In this document: piece by piece, positions 8,061 through 16,181 of the stretch
Numbering within the stretch: the first letter of the stretch is position 1
Layout: each line of letters opens with the position of its first letter
Translations under genes and position numbers: made by a program
NCBI GenBank assembly: GCA_904377845.1
Contig: CAJFGR010000025.1
Location: 1-42,635, forward strand
Source of the DNA: an uncultured Ruminococcus sp.
GTDB lineage: Bacteria; Bacillota; Clostridia; Lachnospirales; Lachnospiraceae
Direction: 5' to 3'
Length of the DNA: 42,635 nucleotides
The notes under the pieces: generated by a model
Told to the model about the DNA's origin: nothing
What the model saw: only the letters and a program-made list of their open reading frames with translations
The model's database searches: none

Positions 8061-8657
8061 CTATAATTCCGTCCTGCCCTCCAGTGCCCTCAGAAGCGTG
8101 ACTTCGTCGATATATTCCAGATCTCCGCCCACAGGAACGCCGCTGGCGATCCTGCTCACCTTGATCCCCGCCGGCTTGATCAGCTTGCTGATATACATTG
8201 CCGTTGTCTCGCCCTCAAGACTGGAGTTCGTCGCGATAATGACTTCATCCACATCCCCCTGCAGGCGCTCCATCAGCTCTTTCAGTTTAATATCTGCAGG
8301 ACCGATTCCCAGCATCGGGGAGATTGCTCCGTGAAGCACATGATAGACGCCGTTATATTTTCCGGTCTTCTCATATGCCGCCAGATCCCTGGGCGTCTCC
8401 ACTACCATAATCGTCTTCTTATCCCTGTCGGGATTGCTGCAGATCGGACATATTTCCCGGTCTGTAAGCGTACAGCACACCTTGCAGTATCTGACATTCT
8501 TTCTGGCATCCACAATCGACTTTGCAAGCTCTTCCACCTGATCCACCGGCATATTAATCACGTGGAATGCCAGTCTCTGCGCCGACTTGCTTCCAATCCC
8601 CGGAAGCCTGGAAAACTCTTCGATCAGCCGGCTGATCTGGTTACTGTAATAATCCAT
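8061..8657 (-). CDS. recR: Recombination mediator RecR
   Basis: 198 residues, standard length. It shows the N-terminal helix-hairpin-helix ([16 protein letters not shown]), a four-cysteine zinc finger (C58, C61, C70, C73 in [16 protein letters not shown]), a Toprim domain ([16 protein letters not shown]...[18 protein letters not shown]) and the C-terminal segment [20 protein letters not shown]. RecR works with RecO/RecF to load RecA on gapped DNA. It follows ybaB by 2 nt. The dnaX-ybaB-recR order is widely conserved; in Bacillus it is followed by yaaL and bofA, here by a LacI regulator. Confidence 0.97.
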   Translation of the reverse strand: MDYYSNQISRLIEEFSRLPGIGSKSAQRLAFHVINMPVDQVEELAKSIVDARKNVRYCKVCCTLTDREICPICSNPDRDKKTIMVVETPRDLAAYEKTGKYNGVYHVLHGAISPMLGIGPADIKLKELMERLQGDVDEVIIATNSSLEGETTAMYISKLIKPAGIKVSRIASGVPVGGDLEYIDEVTLLRALEGRTEL

Positions 8658-8659
8658 CT

Positions 8660-9013
8660 CTAGAACATCCCCGGAACACCGCCGCCAAGTCCGCCCGTCA
8701 GTTTGGACATCGCAGCTCCGCTTTCTTCTTCTACTTTTCTAAGCGCCTCATTCGTGGCTGCCACGATCAGATCCTCAAGCATTTCGATATCATCCGGATC
8801 AACCACTTCTTCAGCCAGTTTTACTTTCAGCACTTCACGCTTGCCCGATACTGTTACTTCCACGGCTCCGCCGCCTGCTGTGGCTGTAAATTCCTTTGCC
8901 TCCAGCTCTTTCTGCTGTTCTTCCATCTGACGCTGCATACGCTGCGCCTGCTTCATAAGATTTGCCATGTTTCCCGGCATTCCGCCGCCCGGAAATCCTC
9001 CGCGTCTTGCCAT
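8660..9013 (-). CDS. YbaB/EbfC family nucleoid-associated protein
   Basis: 117 residues. The Gly/Met-rich start ([20 protein letters not shown]) leads into an amphipathic helix ([19 protein letters not shown]), then the beta core ([20 protein letters not shown]) and a final helix region containing [20 protein letters not shown], the typical YbaB layout. These dimers bind DNA with little sequence preference. The gene lies 3 nt after dnaX and 2 nt before recR. Confidence 0.95.
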   Translation of the reverse strand: MARRGGFPGGGMPGNMANLMKQAQRMQRQMEEQQKELEAKEFTATAGGGAVEVTVSGKREVLKVKLAEEVVDPDDIEMLEDLIVAATNEALRKVEEESGAAMSKLTGGLGGGVPGMF

Positions 9014-9016
9014 TTC

Positions 9017-10636
9017 TTAATCCTCCACTGTTATCTCCATATTGATCTTCTGTTCTATATCTACAAATGTATCTTCAAAGTGCCGTCCCTCTTCTACGTG
9101 ACGCACTTCTACTTCCACTTTCTTTCCGATACGCTCTTCGATCAGACGCTCCAGCTCCTGCACATGATCTTCTCTTCCCACCACGCTCTCCGACAGGGAG
9201 TCGGGAAGAACAATCATCAGACGGTTGTCCCCGCCAAGGCTCAGGCGCGCCTTCTTCAGATATCCCCGCAGTATGCCGGATGCCTCTCCAGCGATGGAGC
9301 GGAAGTTCTTCACCACTTCCTGCACATCTTCCGGAATCGCATCAGGCAGTTTTCTTTCTGCCGCGTTGTCCGCGCCGCCCGGAACTGCCATATCGTCTCC
9401 CCGACGGCCGGGCGGCACAGATCCGCCCCCTGCACTTCCTGCGGGAAATCCCTGTGCATACATTTCCGCTGCAGCGCTGATGCCTTTGTCAACTTTCTCT
9501 TCCACCGCACGGATACGGTCCAGCAAAGAATCCTGAGAGCTCTCCATGGCCGGCGTACACAGTTTAATCAGCGCCACCTCAAGCATCACTCTCTTCTGGG
9601 TCGCATACTTAAGCTGGCTGGATAATTCAGAAAAAATGCGGATGTAGCGGAAAAGCATATCCGGCTCTATCATCTGCGCTTCTTCCTTAAGCTGAGCCAG
9701 ATTTTCCGTCGATACATCCAGAACATCCTCTATATTATCAGAAGTTTTTACCAGAAGCAAGTTTCTCAGATACCATGTAAAATCCGCAGCAAGCTGGGTA
9801 AGTTCGCGTCCCTGCATAACAAGATCATCCACTACATCCAGCACTCCTGCCACATCCCGGTCGATTACTTTGCGGAGCAGGCGGCTGAACACATCCGTGT
9901 CCACCGCCCCGAGGACTTCCAGCACATTATCATATGTCAGCTTCTGCCCCATATAGAACGCAATGCACTGATCAAGCAGACTTAAGGCGTCACGCATGGA
10001 TCCGTCCGCCGCCTTGGCAATATAGCGCAGCGCCTTGTCCTCCACATCCACTTTCTCCGTGTCCATAAGTTCCTTCATCCGGTCCGTGATCGTCTCGATG
10101 CTGATACGCTTGAAATCATAGTGCTGGCACCGAGATAAAATAGTAATAGGGATCTTATGGACTTCCGTTGTCGCAAGGATAAAGATAACATATTCCGGCG
10201 GTTCTTCCAGAGTCTTCAGAAGAGCGTTGAACGCTCCTATGGAGAGCATATGCACCTCGTCAATAATGTATACCTTATACTTTCCTTCTGTCGGCCGGTA
10301 CGCCACCTCTTCACGGATCTCCCTGATATTGTCCACACCGTTGTTGGAAGCGGCGTCGATCTCAATCACATTCATGGATGTGCCCGCCGCAATGGACCTG
10401 CACGTCTCGCACTCTCCGCACGGGCTCCCGTCCACCGGATGCTCACAGTTTACGGCTTTCGCAAATATTTTCGCCACTGTGGTCTTTCCGGTTCCTCTTG
10501 TCCCGCAGAAAAGGTATGCATGTCCGATGCGGTTTGCCTTAATCTGGTTCTGCAGTGTTGTAATAATGTGATCCTGCCCTTTTACATCCGCAAATTCGGT
10601 CGGGCGGAACTTTCTGTAAAGTGCCGTATACGACAT
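9017..10636 (-). CDS. dnaX: DNA polymerase III subunit gamma/tau
   Basis: 539 residues. Clamp-loader AAA+ ATPase: Walker A GTRGTGKT (about 45-52), zinc-binding cysteines C64, C73, C76 and C79, Walker B IIDEVHML, sensor SRCQHYDFKRI, then the lid and oligomerisation domains to about residue 365. A Gly/Pro-rich linker (about 400-430) leads to a C-terminal tau-type domain that should contact the polymerase. It loads the DnaN clamp at the replication fork. The start has GAGGTG upstream and lies 3 nt after pfkA, so the two are probably co-transcribed. I did not find an obvious programmed frameshift signal. Confidence 0.96.
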   Translation of the reverse strand: MSYTALYRKFRPTEFADVKGQDHIITTLQNQIKANRIGHAYLFCGTRGTGKTTVAKIFAKAVNCEHPVDGSPCGECETCRSIAAGTSMNVIEIDAASNNGVDNIREIREEVAYRPTEGKYKVYIIDEVHMLSIGAFNALLKTLEEPPEYVIFILATTEVHKIPITILSRCQHYDFKRISIETITDRMKELMDTEKVDVEDKALRYIAKAADGSMRDALSLLDQCIAFYMGQKLTYDNVLEVLGAVDTDVFSRLLRKVIDRDVAGVLDVVDDLVMQGRELTQLAADFTWYLRNLLLVKTSDNIEDVLDVSTENLAQLKEEAQMIEPDMLFRYIRIFSELSSQLKYATQKRVMLEVALIKLCTPAMESSQDSLLDRIRAVEEKVDKGISAAAEMYAQGFPAGSAGGGSVPPGRRGDDMAVPGGADNAAERKLPDAIPEDVQEVVKNFRSIAGEASGILRGYLKKARLSLGGDNRLMIVLPDSLSESVVGREDHVQELERLIEERIGKKVEVEVRHVEEGRHFEDTFVDIEQKINMEITVED

Positions 10637-10639
10637 GAA

Positions 10640-11719
10640 TTACACCTCATCGCCAAAACTGATACCGATCATTCTTGCCTCTTTAATCAGGCTGCATTTC
10701 GGATCGACAGTCTTTAATTTCCCCGCCACTTCACCGAGCGGTACTTTTGTCGTCTCGCCATTCTTCATGGCAACCATATATCCGTACTTCTCCTCAAGGA
10801 TCAGCTCTGCCGCTTTCGCGCCTACGCGTGTTGCAAATACCCTGTCATATGCGCACGGTGAACCGCCTCTCTGTGTATGTCCGGGAACAGTAATGCGGAC
10901 TTCTTTGTCCGTCTCTTTCTGGATCTGCTCTGCCAGCTCGTAAGCGATGGACGGATATTTTCTCTTCGCCAGCTTCTCCTTGTACTCTTTCTTCGATAAC
11001 TTGGCGTCTTTCTTGGAGATGGCGCCCTCTGCCACAGCGAGGATGGTAAACGGTTTTCCTGCTTTGGAGCGTCCGTCGATCACTTTCTTGATCGCTTTGA
11101 TATCATACGGGATCTCCGGCAGAAGGATAATATCAGCTCCGCCCGCAATACCTGCATGAAGTGTTACATATCCTACCTTGTGTCCCATAACCTCAATAAT
11201 AAATACACGGCTGTGGGATGTTGCCGTCGTGTGGATCCTGTCGATTGTATCTGTAGCAATATCTACTGCGCTCTGGAAGCCGAATGTCATATCCGTTCCC
11301 CACAGATCGTTATCGATCGTCTTCGGCAGTGTGATAATATTCAGACCCTCTTCACGGAGCATATTTGCCGTCTTATGCGTTCCGTTTCCTCCAAGGATAA
11401 CAAGGCAGTTCAGGTTCAGCTTATGATATGTATGCTTCATAGCCTCCACCTTGTCCAGACCGTCCTTGTCCGGAACTCTCATCAGCTTGAACGGCTGTCT
11501 GGATGTTCCGAGAATCGTACCGCCCCGTGTCAGGATTCCGGAGAAATCCTTTGATGTAAGCATACTGAAATCCGCGTAAATCAGACCTTTGTATCCGTCT
11601 TTAAAGCCGTAGATCTCCACGTCATCTCTCTTGGAGCATACACCTTTTACCACGCCTCTCATGGCCGCATTGAGTGCCTGGCAGTCTCCGCCGCTTGTCA
11701 ACATACCGATACGTAACAT
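10640..11719 (-). CDS. 6-phosphofructokinase (atypical active-site signature)
   Basis: 359 residues of the PfkA family. Visible motifs are TSGGDCQALNAAMRG (nucleotide loop, with QA in place of the usual PG), LGGNGTHKTA (110-117), LPKTIDND (131-138, catalytic Asp of TIDND) and HTQRGGSPCAYDR. At the positions that separate ATP from pyrophosphate enzymes it has Gly113 (ATP-type) but Lys133 (pyrophosphate-type), a mix described for a group of actinobacterial ATP-PFKs. The Asp of GGDG is Asn112. It phosphorylates fructose 6-phosphate; the phosphate donor cannot be decided from sequence. The start has AAAGGAGGAAATG upstream. First gene of a tightly packed unit with dnaX, ybaB, recR and lacI. Confidence 0.9.
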   Translation of the reverse strand: MLRIGMLTSGGDCQALNAAMRGVVKGVCSKRDDVEIYGFKDGYKGLIYADFSMLTSKDFSGILTRGGTILGTSRQPFKLMRVPDKDGLDKVEAMKHTYHKLNLNCLVILGGNGTHKTANMLREEGLNIITLPKTIDNDLWGTDMTFGFQSAVDIATDTIDRIHTTATSHSRVFIIEVMGHKVGYVTLHAGIAGGADIILLPEIPYDIKAIKKVIDGRSKAGKPFTILAVAEGAISKKDAKLSKKEYKEKLAKRKYPSIAYELAEQIQKETDKEVRITVPGHTQRGGSPCAYDRVFATRVGAKAAELILEEKYGYMVAMKNGETTKVPLGEVAGKLKTVDPKCSLIKEARMIGISFGDEV

Positions 11720-11826
11720 ATTACATTTCCTCCTTTATCTTGCCGCTGCCTTTTCCGTCGTCTGCCCGCAGGAACCGCCGTTCACGGTACACAACACTTC
11801 CGGGCGCAATCGCGCTCGCAAGAAAA

Positions 11827-11885
11827 TAAGCAGCCGGCTTTTTCCGACTGCTTATTATTATACCCTATTTATAAATTTCATTCAA
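11827..11885 (-). promoter_or_regulatory. pfkA-operon promoter abutting a hairpin
   Basis: On the minus strand TTGAAT (11885-11880), 17 nt, TATAAT (11862-11857) form a good sigma-A promoter. Immediately downstream is an 11-bp stem (11827-11837 with 11844-11854, one G-T pair) with a 6-nt loop containing A/T. The hairpin could be the pgi terminator, or a structure at the very 5' end of the pfkA transcript. Confidence 0.65.
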
Positions 11886-11886
11886 T

Positions 11887-11921
11887 AACAGTTCAGCCAA
11901 CAGAAATGGTGCCGGCTGAAC
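11887..11921. repeat. Dispersed palindrome, copy 2 (ACAGTTCAG family)
   Basis: AACAGTTCAGCC starts at 11887 and GGCTGAAC ends at 11921, giving an 8-bp perfect stem (11891-11898 with 11914-11921). It shares AACAGTTCAGCC with the copy at 20802-20840 and lies between pgi and the pfkA promoter. Confidence 0.6.
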
Positions 11922-11931
11922 CTAAACTGCT

Positions 11932-13251
11932 TTACAGTCTCTTCAGGAGCTCTTCTCTCTGCTCTTCATATCCCGGTTTTCCGAGAAGTGCGAACATATT
12001 CTTCTTGTAGCTCTCTACACCCGGCTGGTTGAACGGATTAACGCCGAGTAAATATCCGCTCACGCCGCAGGCAAACTCGAAGAAATAGAACAGCTCGCCC
12101 AGATAGAATTCATTCTGCTCCGGAATCTTCACCATCAGGTTCGGAACATTTCCATCTGTATGTGCAAGAATCGTACCGTTCATTGCACTCTTGTTAATGA
12201 AATCAACATTCTTTCCTGCAAGATAGTTCAGTCCGTCCAGATCTACCGGCTCTTCATTGATGATAACCTCTTCTCTTGACTTCTCTACATTGAGAACTGT
12301 CTCGAACAGGATTCTGTTGCCGTCCTGGATAAACTGTCCCATAGAGTGCAGGTCTGTTGTAAGGTCTACAGATGCCGGGAAGATACCCTTCTGATCCTTG
12401 CCTTCGCTCTCGCCGTAAAGCTGTTTCCACCACTCGGATACATAGTGAAGGCTCGGCTCGTAGTTTGCAAGCACCTCTACAGTTTTCCCTTTGCGCAGAA
12501 GAATATTTCTGATTGCCGCATATTTCATTGCGTCGTTGTCAGCGAAATCATTCTCGATTGCAGCTTTTCTTCCTGCTGCCGCACCTTCCATCAGCTTGTC
12601 GATGTCAGCGCCGCTCACAGCGATCGGAAGCAGTCCTACTGCTGTCAGTACGGAGAAACGTCCTCCTACGTCATCCGGTGTAGCAAGATTCTTAAGGGCT
12701 CCCTTTGCACGGTCTGTTGTTGCATAGATTCTCTTTGCAGCTTCCTCTTTGCCGTATTTCTTCTCCAGAATCTCCTTAAATACGCGGAACGCAATTGCAG
12801 GCTCTGTCGTAGTTCCTGACTTGGAAATCATGTTGATTGAAAAATCCCTGTCACCCACTACGTCGATCAGATCTTTGATATAAGTGCTGCTGATGCTGTT
12901 TCCTACATAATAAATCTCCGGAGCTTTGCGGATCTCTTTAGATACCACGTTTGCAAAAGAATGTCCGAGGAACTCGATGGCAGCTCTGGCTCCCAGATAG
13001 GAACCGCCGATTCCGATTACGAGAAGGACATCTGAATCCTCACGGATCTTCTCCGCCGCTTTCTTGATGCGTGCGAACTCTTCTTTATCATAATCAACCG
13101 GAAGATCGATCCATCCAAGGAAATCATTGCCTGCGCCGGTCTTTGCGAGCAGCTTGTCCTTCGCCTGTGCGGCAAGCTCACTCATGTACTGGATCTCATG
13201 CTCCTGTACAAAACTGCATGCCTTTGAATAGTCAAATGTTACTTTGCTCAT
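11932..13251 (-). CDS. pgi: Glucose-6-phosphate isomerase
   Basis: 439 residues from the ATG at 13251 ([14 protein letters not shown]), which has GGAAGG at proper spacing; the open frame continues upstream to 13341 but that part lacks a ribosome site and family similarity. Family motifs are [39 protein letters not shown], the [19 protein letters not shown] signature and the C-terminal [20 protein letters not shown]. It interconverts glucose 6-phosphate and fructose 6-phosphate. Length fits the short Firmicutes type. It lies just upstream of pfkA on the same strand, so consecutive glycolytic steps are adjacent, but each seems to have its own promoter. Confidence 0.95.
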   Translation of the reverse strand: MSKVTFDYSKACSFVQEHEIQYMSELAAQAKDKLLAKTGAGNDFLGWIDLPVDYDKEEFARIKKAAEKIREDSDVLLVIGIGGSYLGARAAIEFLGHSFANVVSKEIRKAPEIYYVGNSISSTYIKDLIDVVGDRDFSINMISKSGTTTEPAIAFRVFKEILEKKYGKEEAAKRIYATTDRAKGALKNLATPDDVGGRFSVLTAVGLLPIAVSGADIDKLMEGAAAGRKAAIENDFADNDAMKYAAIRNILLRKGKTVEVLANYEPSLHYVSEWWKQLYGESEGKDQKGIFPASVDLTTDLHSMGQFIQDGNRILFETVLNVEKSREEVIINEEPVDLDGLNYLAGKNVDFINKSAMNGTILAHTDGNVPNLMVKIPEQNEFYLGELFYFFEFACGVSGYLLGVNPFNQPGVESYKKNMFALLGKPGYEEQREELLKRL

Positions 13252-13381
13252 CATTATCCTTCCTCTCTGATATTCTCTGATATCAATGTCATCATTTGAA
13301 TCCCGGCAGGCGATAACTTCGTCTGACGGTACTCTATGCATATTCTACCAAATCTGTATACCTTATTCAAGTTAAAAGCAT

Positions 13382-14389
13382 TTAAGCAAGAAATTCTTCC
13401 AGTATCTGCCGGATCGCCTCCTCTCTCAGTGCCGGCCTGTCATCTTCCTCCCGGCTATGAGCCGCGTGCCGTACCGCTTCTCTTGCGGCCTCACCTTTCG
13501 CCGTGCCTGAGCTGCGGGGTTCTCCCTCAATATTGATGGGAAGTCCGCCCTCCCTCTCCTGAGCTGATCCGGCGCACCTGTCCGTTCCCGCGCTCTTTTC
13601 CGGTTCTGCTTTAACCGCCTCATTCATCAGCATTTCATTCTCTGCCGCCTGATCTTCCTCACCCGGAAGACCAACTCCCGCATATGCCGGTTCAGGTGAA
13701 TTTTTTATTCCCCTTCCGGTGCGCACGGCTCTTACGCCGCGGGCTGCCACACGGTTTTCCTTCTTTCCGTAATCAGCCCTTGCCGCCTCCGGCTCTTCTG
13801 CATTTCTGGCATTCTTAGCCCCGCCTTCAGCAGAAATTACATCGATAAACTCTCTCTCCCTCGCTCCCTGTCTCTTCAGACGGAACGTACAGATATTTTC
13901 GAGATAATCCACCATATACATCTTTATCGCATTCACCTTATACGGCTCATCGCTGAGACGCATCACTACAGAAAGCAGCACCACCTCAGCAATACCGGCG
14001 GCAATATATTGATAAACGGATTCTGAAAACCCGGAAGTAAAATAAAGTACCGACGCCCCGAAAGCAGCCAGTATCCCGGCGAACCAGACAGATAATATCT
14101 CAATCTGCCTCCATGTATGTATGCGGAACAAAAACCCGCGGTATTCGTAAATATATTTTTCAACAAACGCATCAATGTTTTCCACGGAATCGCGGATCAT
14201 ACACGCGTGCTCGTATTTTGACCTTACCAGTTTTATCAGTCTGTGCGTGCTTTTCGGCATATTTCCTGCCGATTTTACCAGCCTGTGCAGGGTGACCTGA
14301 TTAATAATCTTAGCCAGAATTCCAAGTACCCCTACAGCCGCCATCAGATATGTAATGACGCTGGTATCTGCTGCCAATCCTTCTAACAT
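13382..14389 (-). CDS. Membrane protein of unknown function
   Basis: 335 residues. A hydrophobic N-terminal segment (about 12-30, VITYLMAAVGVLGILAKII) is followed by a basic helical stretch, then two clear membrane helices (about 100-120 and 128-146). The C-terminal half (about 175-335) is highly charged, Glu/Ala/Arg-rich and probably disordered, with a final short hydrophobic helix (RQILEEFLA). I do not recognise a named family. The ATG at 14389 is preceded by AGGAGGG. It lies 130 nt upstream of pgi on the same strand; no functional link can be inferred. Confidence 0.75.
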   Translation of the reverse strand: MLEGLAADTSVITYLMAAVGVLGILAKIINQVTLHRLVKSAGNMPKSTHRLIKLVRSKYEHACMIRDSVENIDAFVEKYIYEYRGFLFRIHTWRQIEILSVWFAGILAAFGASVLYFTSGFSESVYQYIAAGIAEVVLLSVVMRLSDEPYKVNAIKMYMVDYLENICTFRLKRQGAREREFIDVISAEGGAKNARNAEEPEAARADYGKKENRVAARGVRAVRTGRGIKNSPEPAYAGVGLPGEEDQAAENEMLMNEAVKAEPEKSAGTDRCAGSAQEREGGLPINIEGEPRSSGTAKGEAAREAVRHAAHSREEDDRPALREEAIRQILEEFLA

Positions 14390-14738
14390 AGCAAACCCTC
14401 CTGTTTAATAATTCTCCCACAATGCTCCCGGTGCAGATGTATTCTCCTGCACTTGTCCTTATTGACGGTGCCTATTGTGTTTGTGGTCATTATAGTCCAT
14501 CCTGCCCGGGTTGTCCGCAAAAACCGTTCAACATATTTCTACATCCGGCAGCCTTCCGTTACACATTTTTCGCCATATATGTTTCTCATTTAAGATCTTC
14601 ACATAAACCTTGAAACTGCCTGTCTGAAACATCTTCGGGATCTTAACATCGGGTATTTTTTTGTCTGGATGACTGTGTCATATCCGGTCACGTACACGCG
14701 AAAGATGACACACAAAAATATATGAAAATCTGCATTCA
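14390..14738. other. Intergenic region without recognisable gene
   Basis: About 350 nt between the divergent membrane-protein and TSCPD genes. Both strands have only short frames with no ribosome site or family similarity. It must contain the promoter of the minus-strand membrane protein, but I cannot identify one with confidence. Confidence 0.6.
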
Positions 14739-14767
14739 TTGCTTTTTTATTTGCTTTTTGCTATAAT
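14739..14767 (+). promoter_or_regulatory. Promoter of the TSCPD gene
   Basis: TTGCTT (14739-14744), 17 nt, TATAAT (14762-14767). It precedes an approximately 110-nt untranslated leader to the start at 14880. Confidence 0.75.
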
Positions 14768-14810
14768 GGCTTCTGCGCATAAAAGCGAACAATGACATAC
14801 AACGGAGATC

Positions 14811-14850
14811 TTCCGCCTTGTCCGGCATATCTTTCTGCCGGACTTCGGAA
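14811..14850 (+). promoter_or_regulatory. Stable leader hairpin before the TSCPD gene
   Basis: GTCCGGCA (14820-14827) and TGCCGGAC (14836-14843) form a perfect 8-bp stem with an 8-nt loop; flanking TTCCG (14811) and CGGAA (14846) extend it. It ends about 14 nt before the AAAGGAGGT ribosome site, so it could influence translation. It has no T run and is not a typical terminator. Confidence 0.5.
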
Positions 14851-14879
14851 TGCTCCGGCAGATAAAGGAGGTATTACGA

Positions 14880-15122
14880 ATGGAATATCAGCCCAAGGGC
14901 GTCTGTTCCCGCCAGATTCATTTTGACATTATAGACAATAAAGTGAGAAATGTATCTTTCGTAGGAGGCTGCAACGGCAACCTGCAGGGAATCTCACGTC
15001 TGATTGAAGGAATGGATGTAAATGAAGCGATCTCCCGTATCGACGGAATCAAATGCGGATTTAAATCCACATCCTGTCCGGATCAGCTTGCACAGGCATT
15101 AAAACAGGCAGTCGGTGAATAG
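14880..15122 (+). CDS. TSCPD domain-containing small protein (TIGR03905-like)
   Basis: 80 residues from the ATG at 14880 (MEYQPKGVCSRQIHFDII), preceded by AAAGGAGGT; an in-frame upstream ATG at 14850 lacks a ribosome site. The C-terminal sequence CGFKSTSCPDQLAQAL carries the T-S-C-P-D signature that names the domain, which also occurs at the C-terminus of B12-dependent ribonucleotide reductases, and conserved cysteines (C9, C28, C58, C64 approximately). Stand-alone versions are common in Clostridia and have no known function; metal or nucleotide binding is a guess. It is a single-gene unit with its own promoter, leader hairpin and terminator. Confidence 0.88.
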   Translation: MEYQPKGVCSRQIHFDIIDNKVRNVSFVGGCNGNLQGISRLIEGMDVNEAISRIDGIKCGFKSTSCPDQLAQALKQAVGE

Positions 15123-15137
15123 CCGGCTGCCCTTTTT
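15107..15137 (+). terminator. Terminator overlapping the TSCPD stop codon
   Basis: GGCAGTCGG (15107-15115) pairs with CCGGCTGCC (15123-15131) with one G-T pair and is followed by CTTTTTG. The stop codon lies in the loop and stem. Confidence 0.8.
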
Positions 15138-15443
15138 GCTTCTGTCTTATCCTCATAGATAATTATGCTTTTTTTAAACAGATGTCAGCGGTGAGAAACA
15201 TTATATATGACAAATGCACGATGTCTGCATCAATTGGTACAATTTACATCCATTGACACATTAAATTCTCTGCCTGCCATCCTGATTTCTGTGTTTCGTT
15301 ATTGAATTCTCATTCTGAACATGGGATAATAAATATTGATGATCAGAAATGCCGATTATTAAGATACTTGATACTATTGCTCATGAAGAGCATTTTGATT
15401 TACTTTGAACTAACTGATTGTAATTATAATATGAATAAAAAAT
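15138..15443. other. AT-rich intergenic region, no gene seen
   Basis: About 300 nt between the TSCPD terminator and the MITE-like element. There is no open frame with a ribosome site, no RNA gene I recognise, and no clear promoter. Confidence 0.6.
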
Positions 15444-15588
15444 CCTCCATTAAGCCCTGAGAGCAGCCGCCATATGTACAGCCTATTTTGTGGTGTTCTC
15501 GGAACAGGTTCTCAAATTTTTAAAATAATCTGATTGTTAATAGTTTCCGTGGCGCACATTGGCGGCTGCTCTCAGGACTTAATGGAGG
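15444..15588. mobile_element. MITE-like element with 28-bp terminal inverted repeats
   Basis: The 28-nt ends 15444-15471 and 15561-15588 are reverse complements at 27 of 28 positions; both outer ends read CCTCCATTAAG inward. The 89-nt interior has no coding potential. Total length of 145 bp and high arm identity suggest a non-autonomous transposable element or a recent hairpin insertion. I see no convincing target duplication, so the ends are defined only by the repeat. It follows the C-terminal end of the DUF6147 gene by 24 nt and could also fold into a long RNA hairpin. Confidence 0.6.
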
Positions 15589-15612
15589 GTAATATACCTT
15601 TATTTCGTTTTT

Positions 15613-16101
15613 CTATGGAAGAAGAATACCATCTGTAAATGATGCTGTTTCATCATATGGATATTGGTCACCTGCTAAATGGTTTGCACGGACTCTATAA
15701 TAATGTCCTCTTTCAACTTTAACAGTCTTTGCTGTTGAAAGAAAATAATCATTATTTGTCTTTTCCATCCACCAATCTACCTGTCCCCACGCATCTTCCT
15801 CTTCAATATACTCTTCTACATAAACAATTGTAGCTATATAATTCACTTCTTTATTAGCCGTCGTAGATGCATAGGCATATACCCTAGTCAAGCCTGCTTT
15901 AGAAATTGTACAATCCCCTGTCATAAGATATTCACCTCGTGCAACAGAGGGTGCTGAATATCCCGTGGAACTTTCCTCCATTGTGAGAGCAGAACCATCT
16001 ACTATTTTTTCTTCAGCTGCATTAACGTTAGTTGAAGATATGATTGCTGCTGTACACAATACTGACATACTACATAAAATTGATAAAATACGTTTTTTCA
16101 T
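15613..16101 (-). CDS. Secreted DUF6147-like protein
   Basis: 162 residues. Residues 1-29 form a signal peptide: basic MKKR, hydrophobic ILSILCSMSVLCTAAIISS and a likely cleavage after VNA. The mature part of about 133 residues is acidic and beta-rich, with conserved-looking YAYASTTANKEVNYIATIVYV and a C-terminal YYRVRANHLA segment. This looks like the DUF6147 family of small exported Firmicutes proteins, function unknown. The ribosome site AAGGAATGAAG is modest. It lies downstream of the DUF4367 gene on the same strand with 80 nt between. Base composition is more AT-rich than the housekeeping genes nearby, consistent with accessory origin. Confidence 0.65.
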   Translation of the reverse strand: MKKRILSILCSMSVLCTAAIISSTNVNAAEEKIVDGSALTMEESSTGYSAPSVARGEYLMTGDCTISKAGLTRVYAYASTTANKEVNYIATIVYVEEYIEEEDAWGQVDWWMEKTNNDYFLSTAKTVKVERGHYYRVRANHLAGDQYPYDETASFTDGILLP

Positions 16102-16181
16102 TTGTTCTTCATTCCTTCTATATGCTAACTCTTTGTCTCTATTAATTAAACAGGATTCTCATGAAAAACTTACGCATTTTC

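Noticed and set aside
8658..10650. Signal recognition particle RNA expected near dnaX
   Set aside because: The gaps around dnaX are only 2-3 nt, so there is no space for it here.
13252..13341. 30-residue N-terminal extension of Pgi
   Set aside because: No ribosome site, polar sequence unlike Pgi; the start at 13251 fits the family.
14390..14738. Small plus-strand open frame (around 14422-14613) as a gene
   Set aside because: No ribosome site, high Cys/Pro/His shadow-like composition, and no family similarity.
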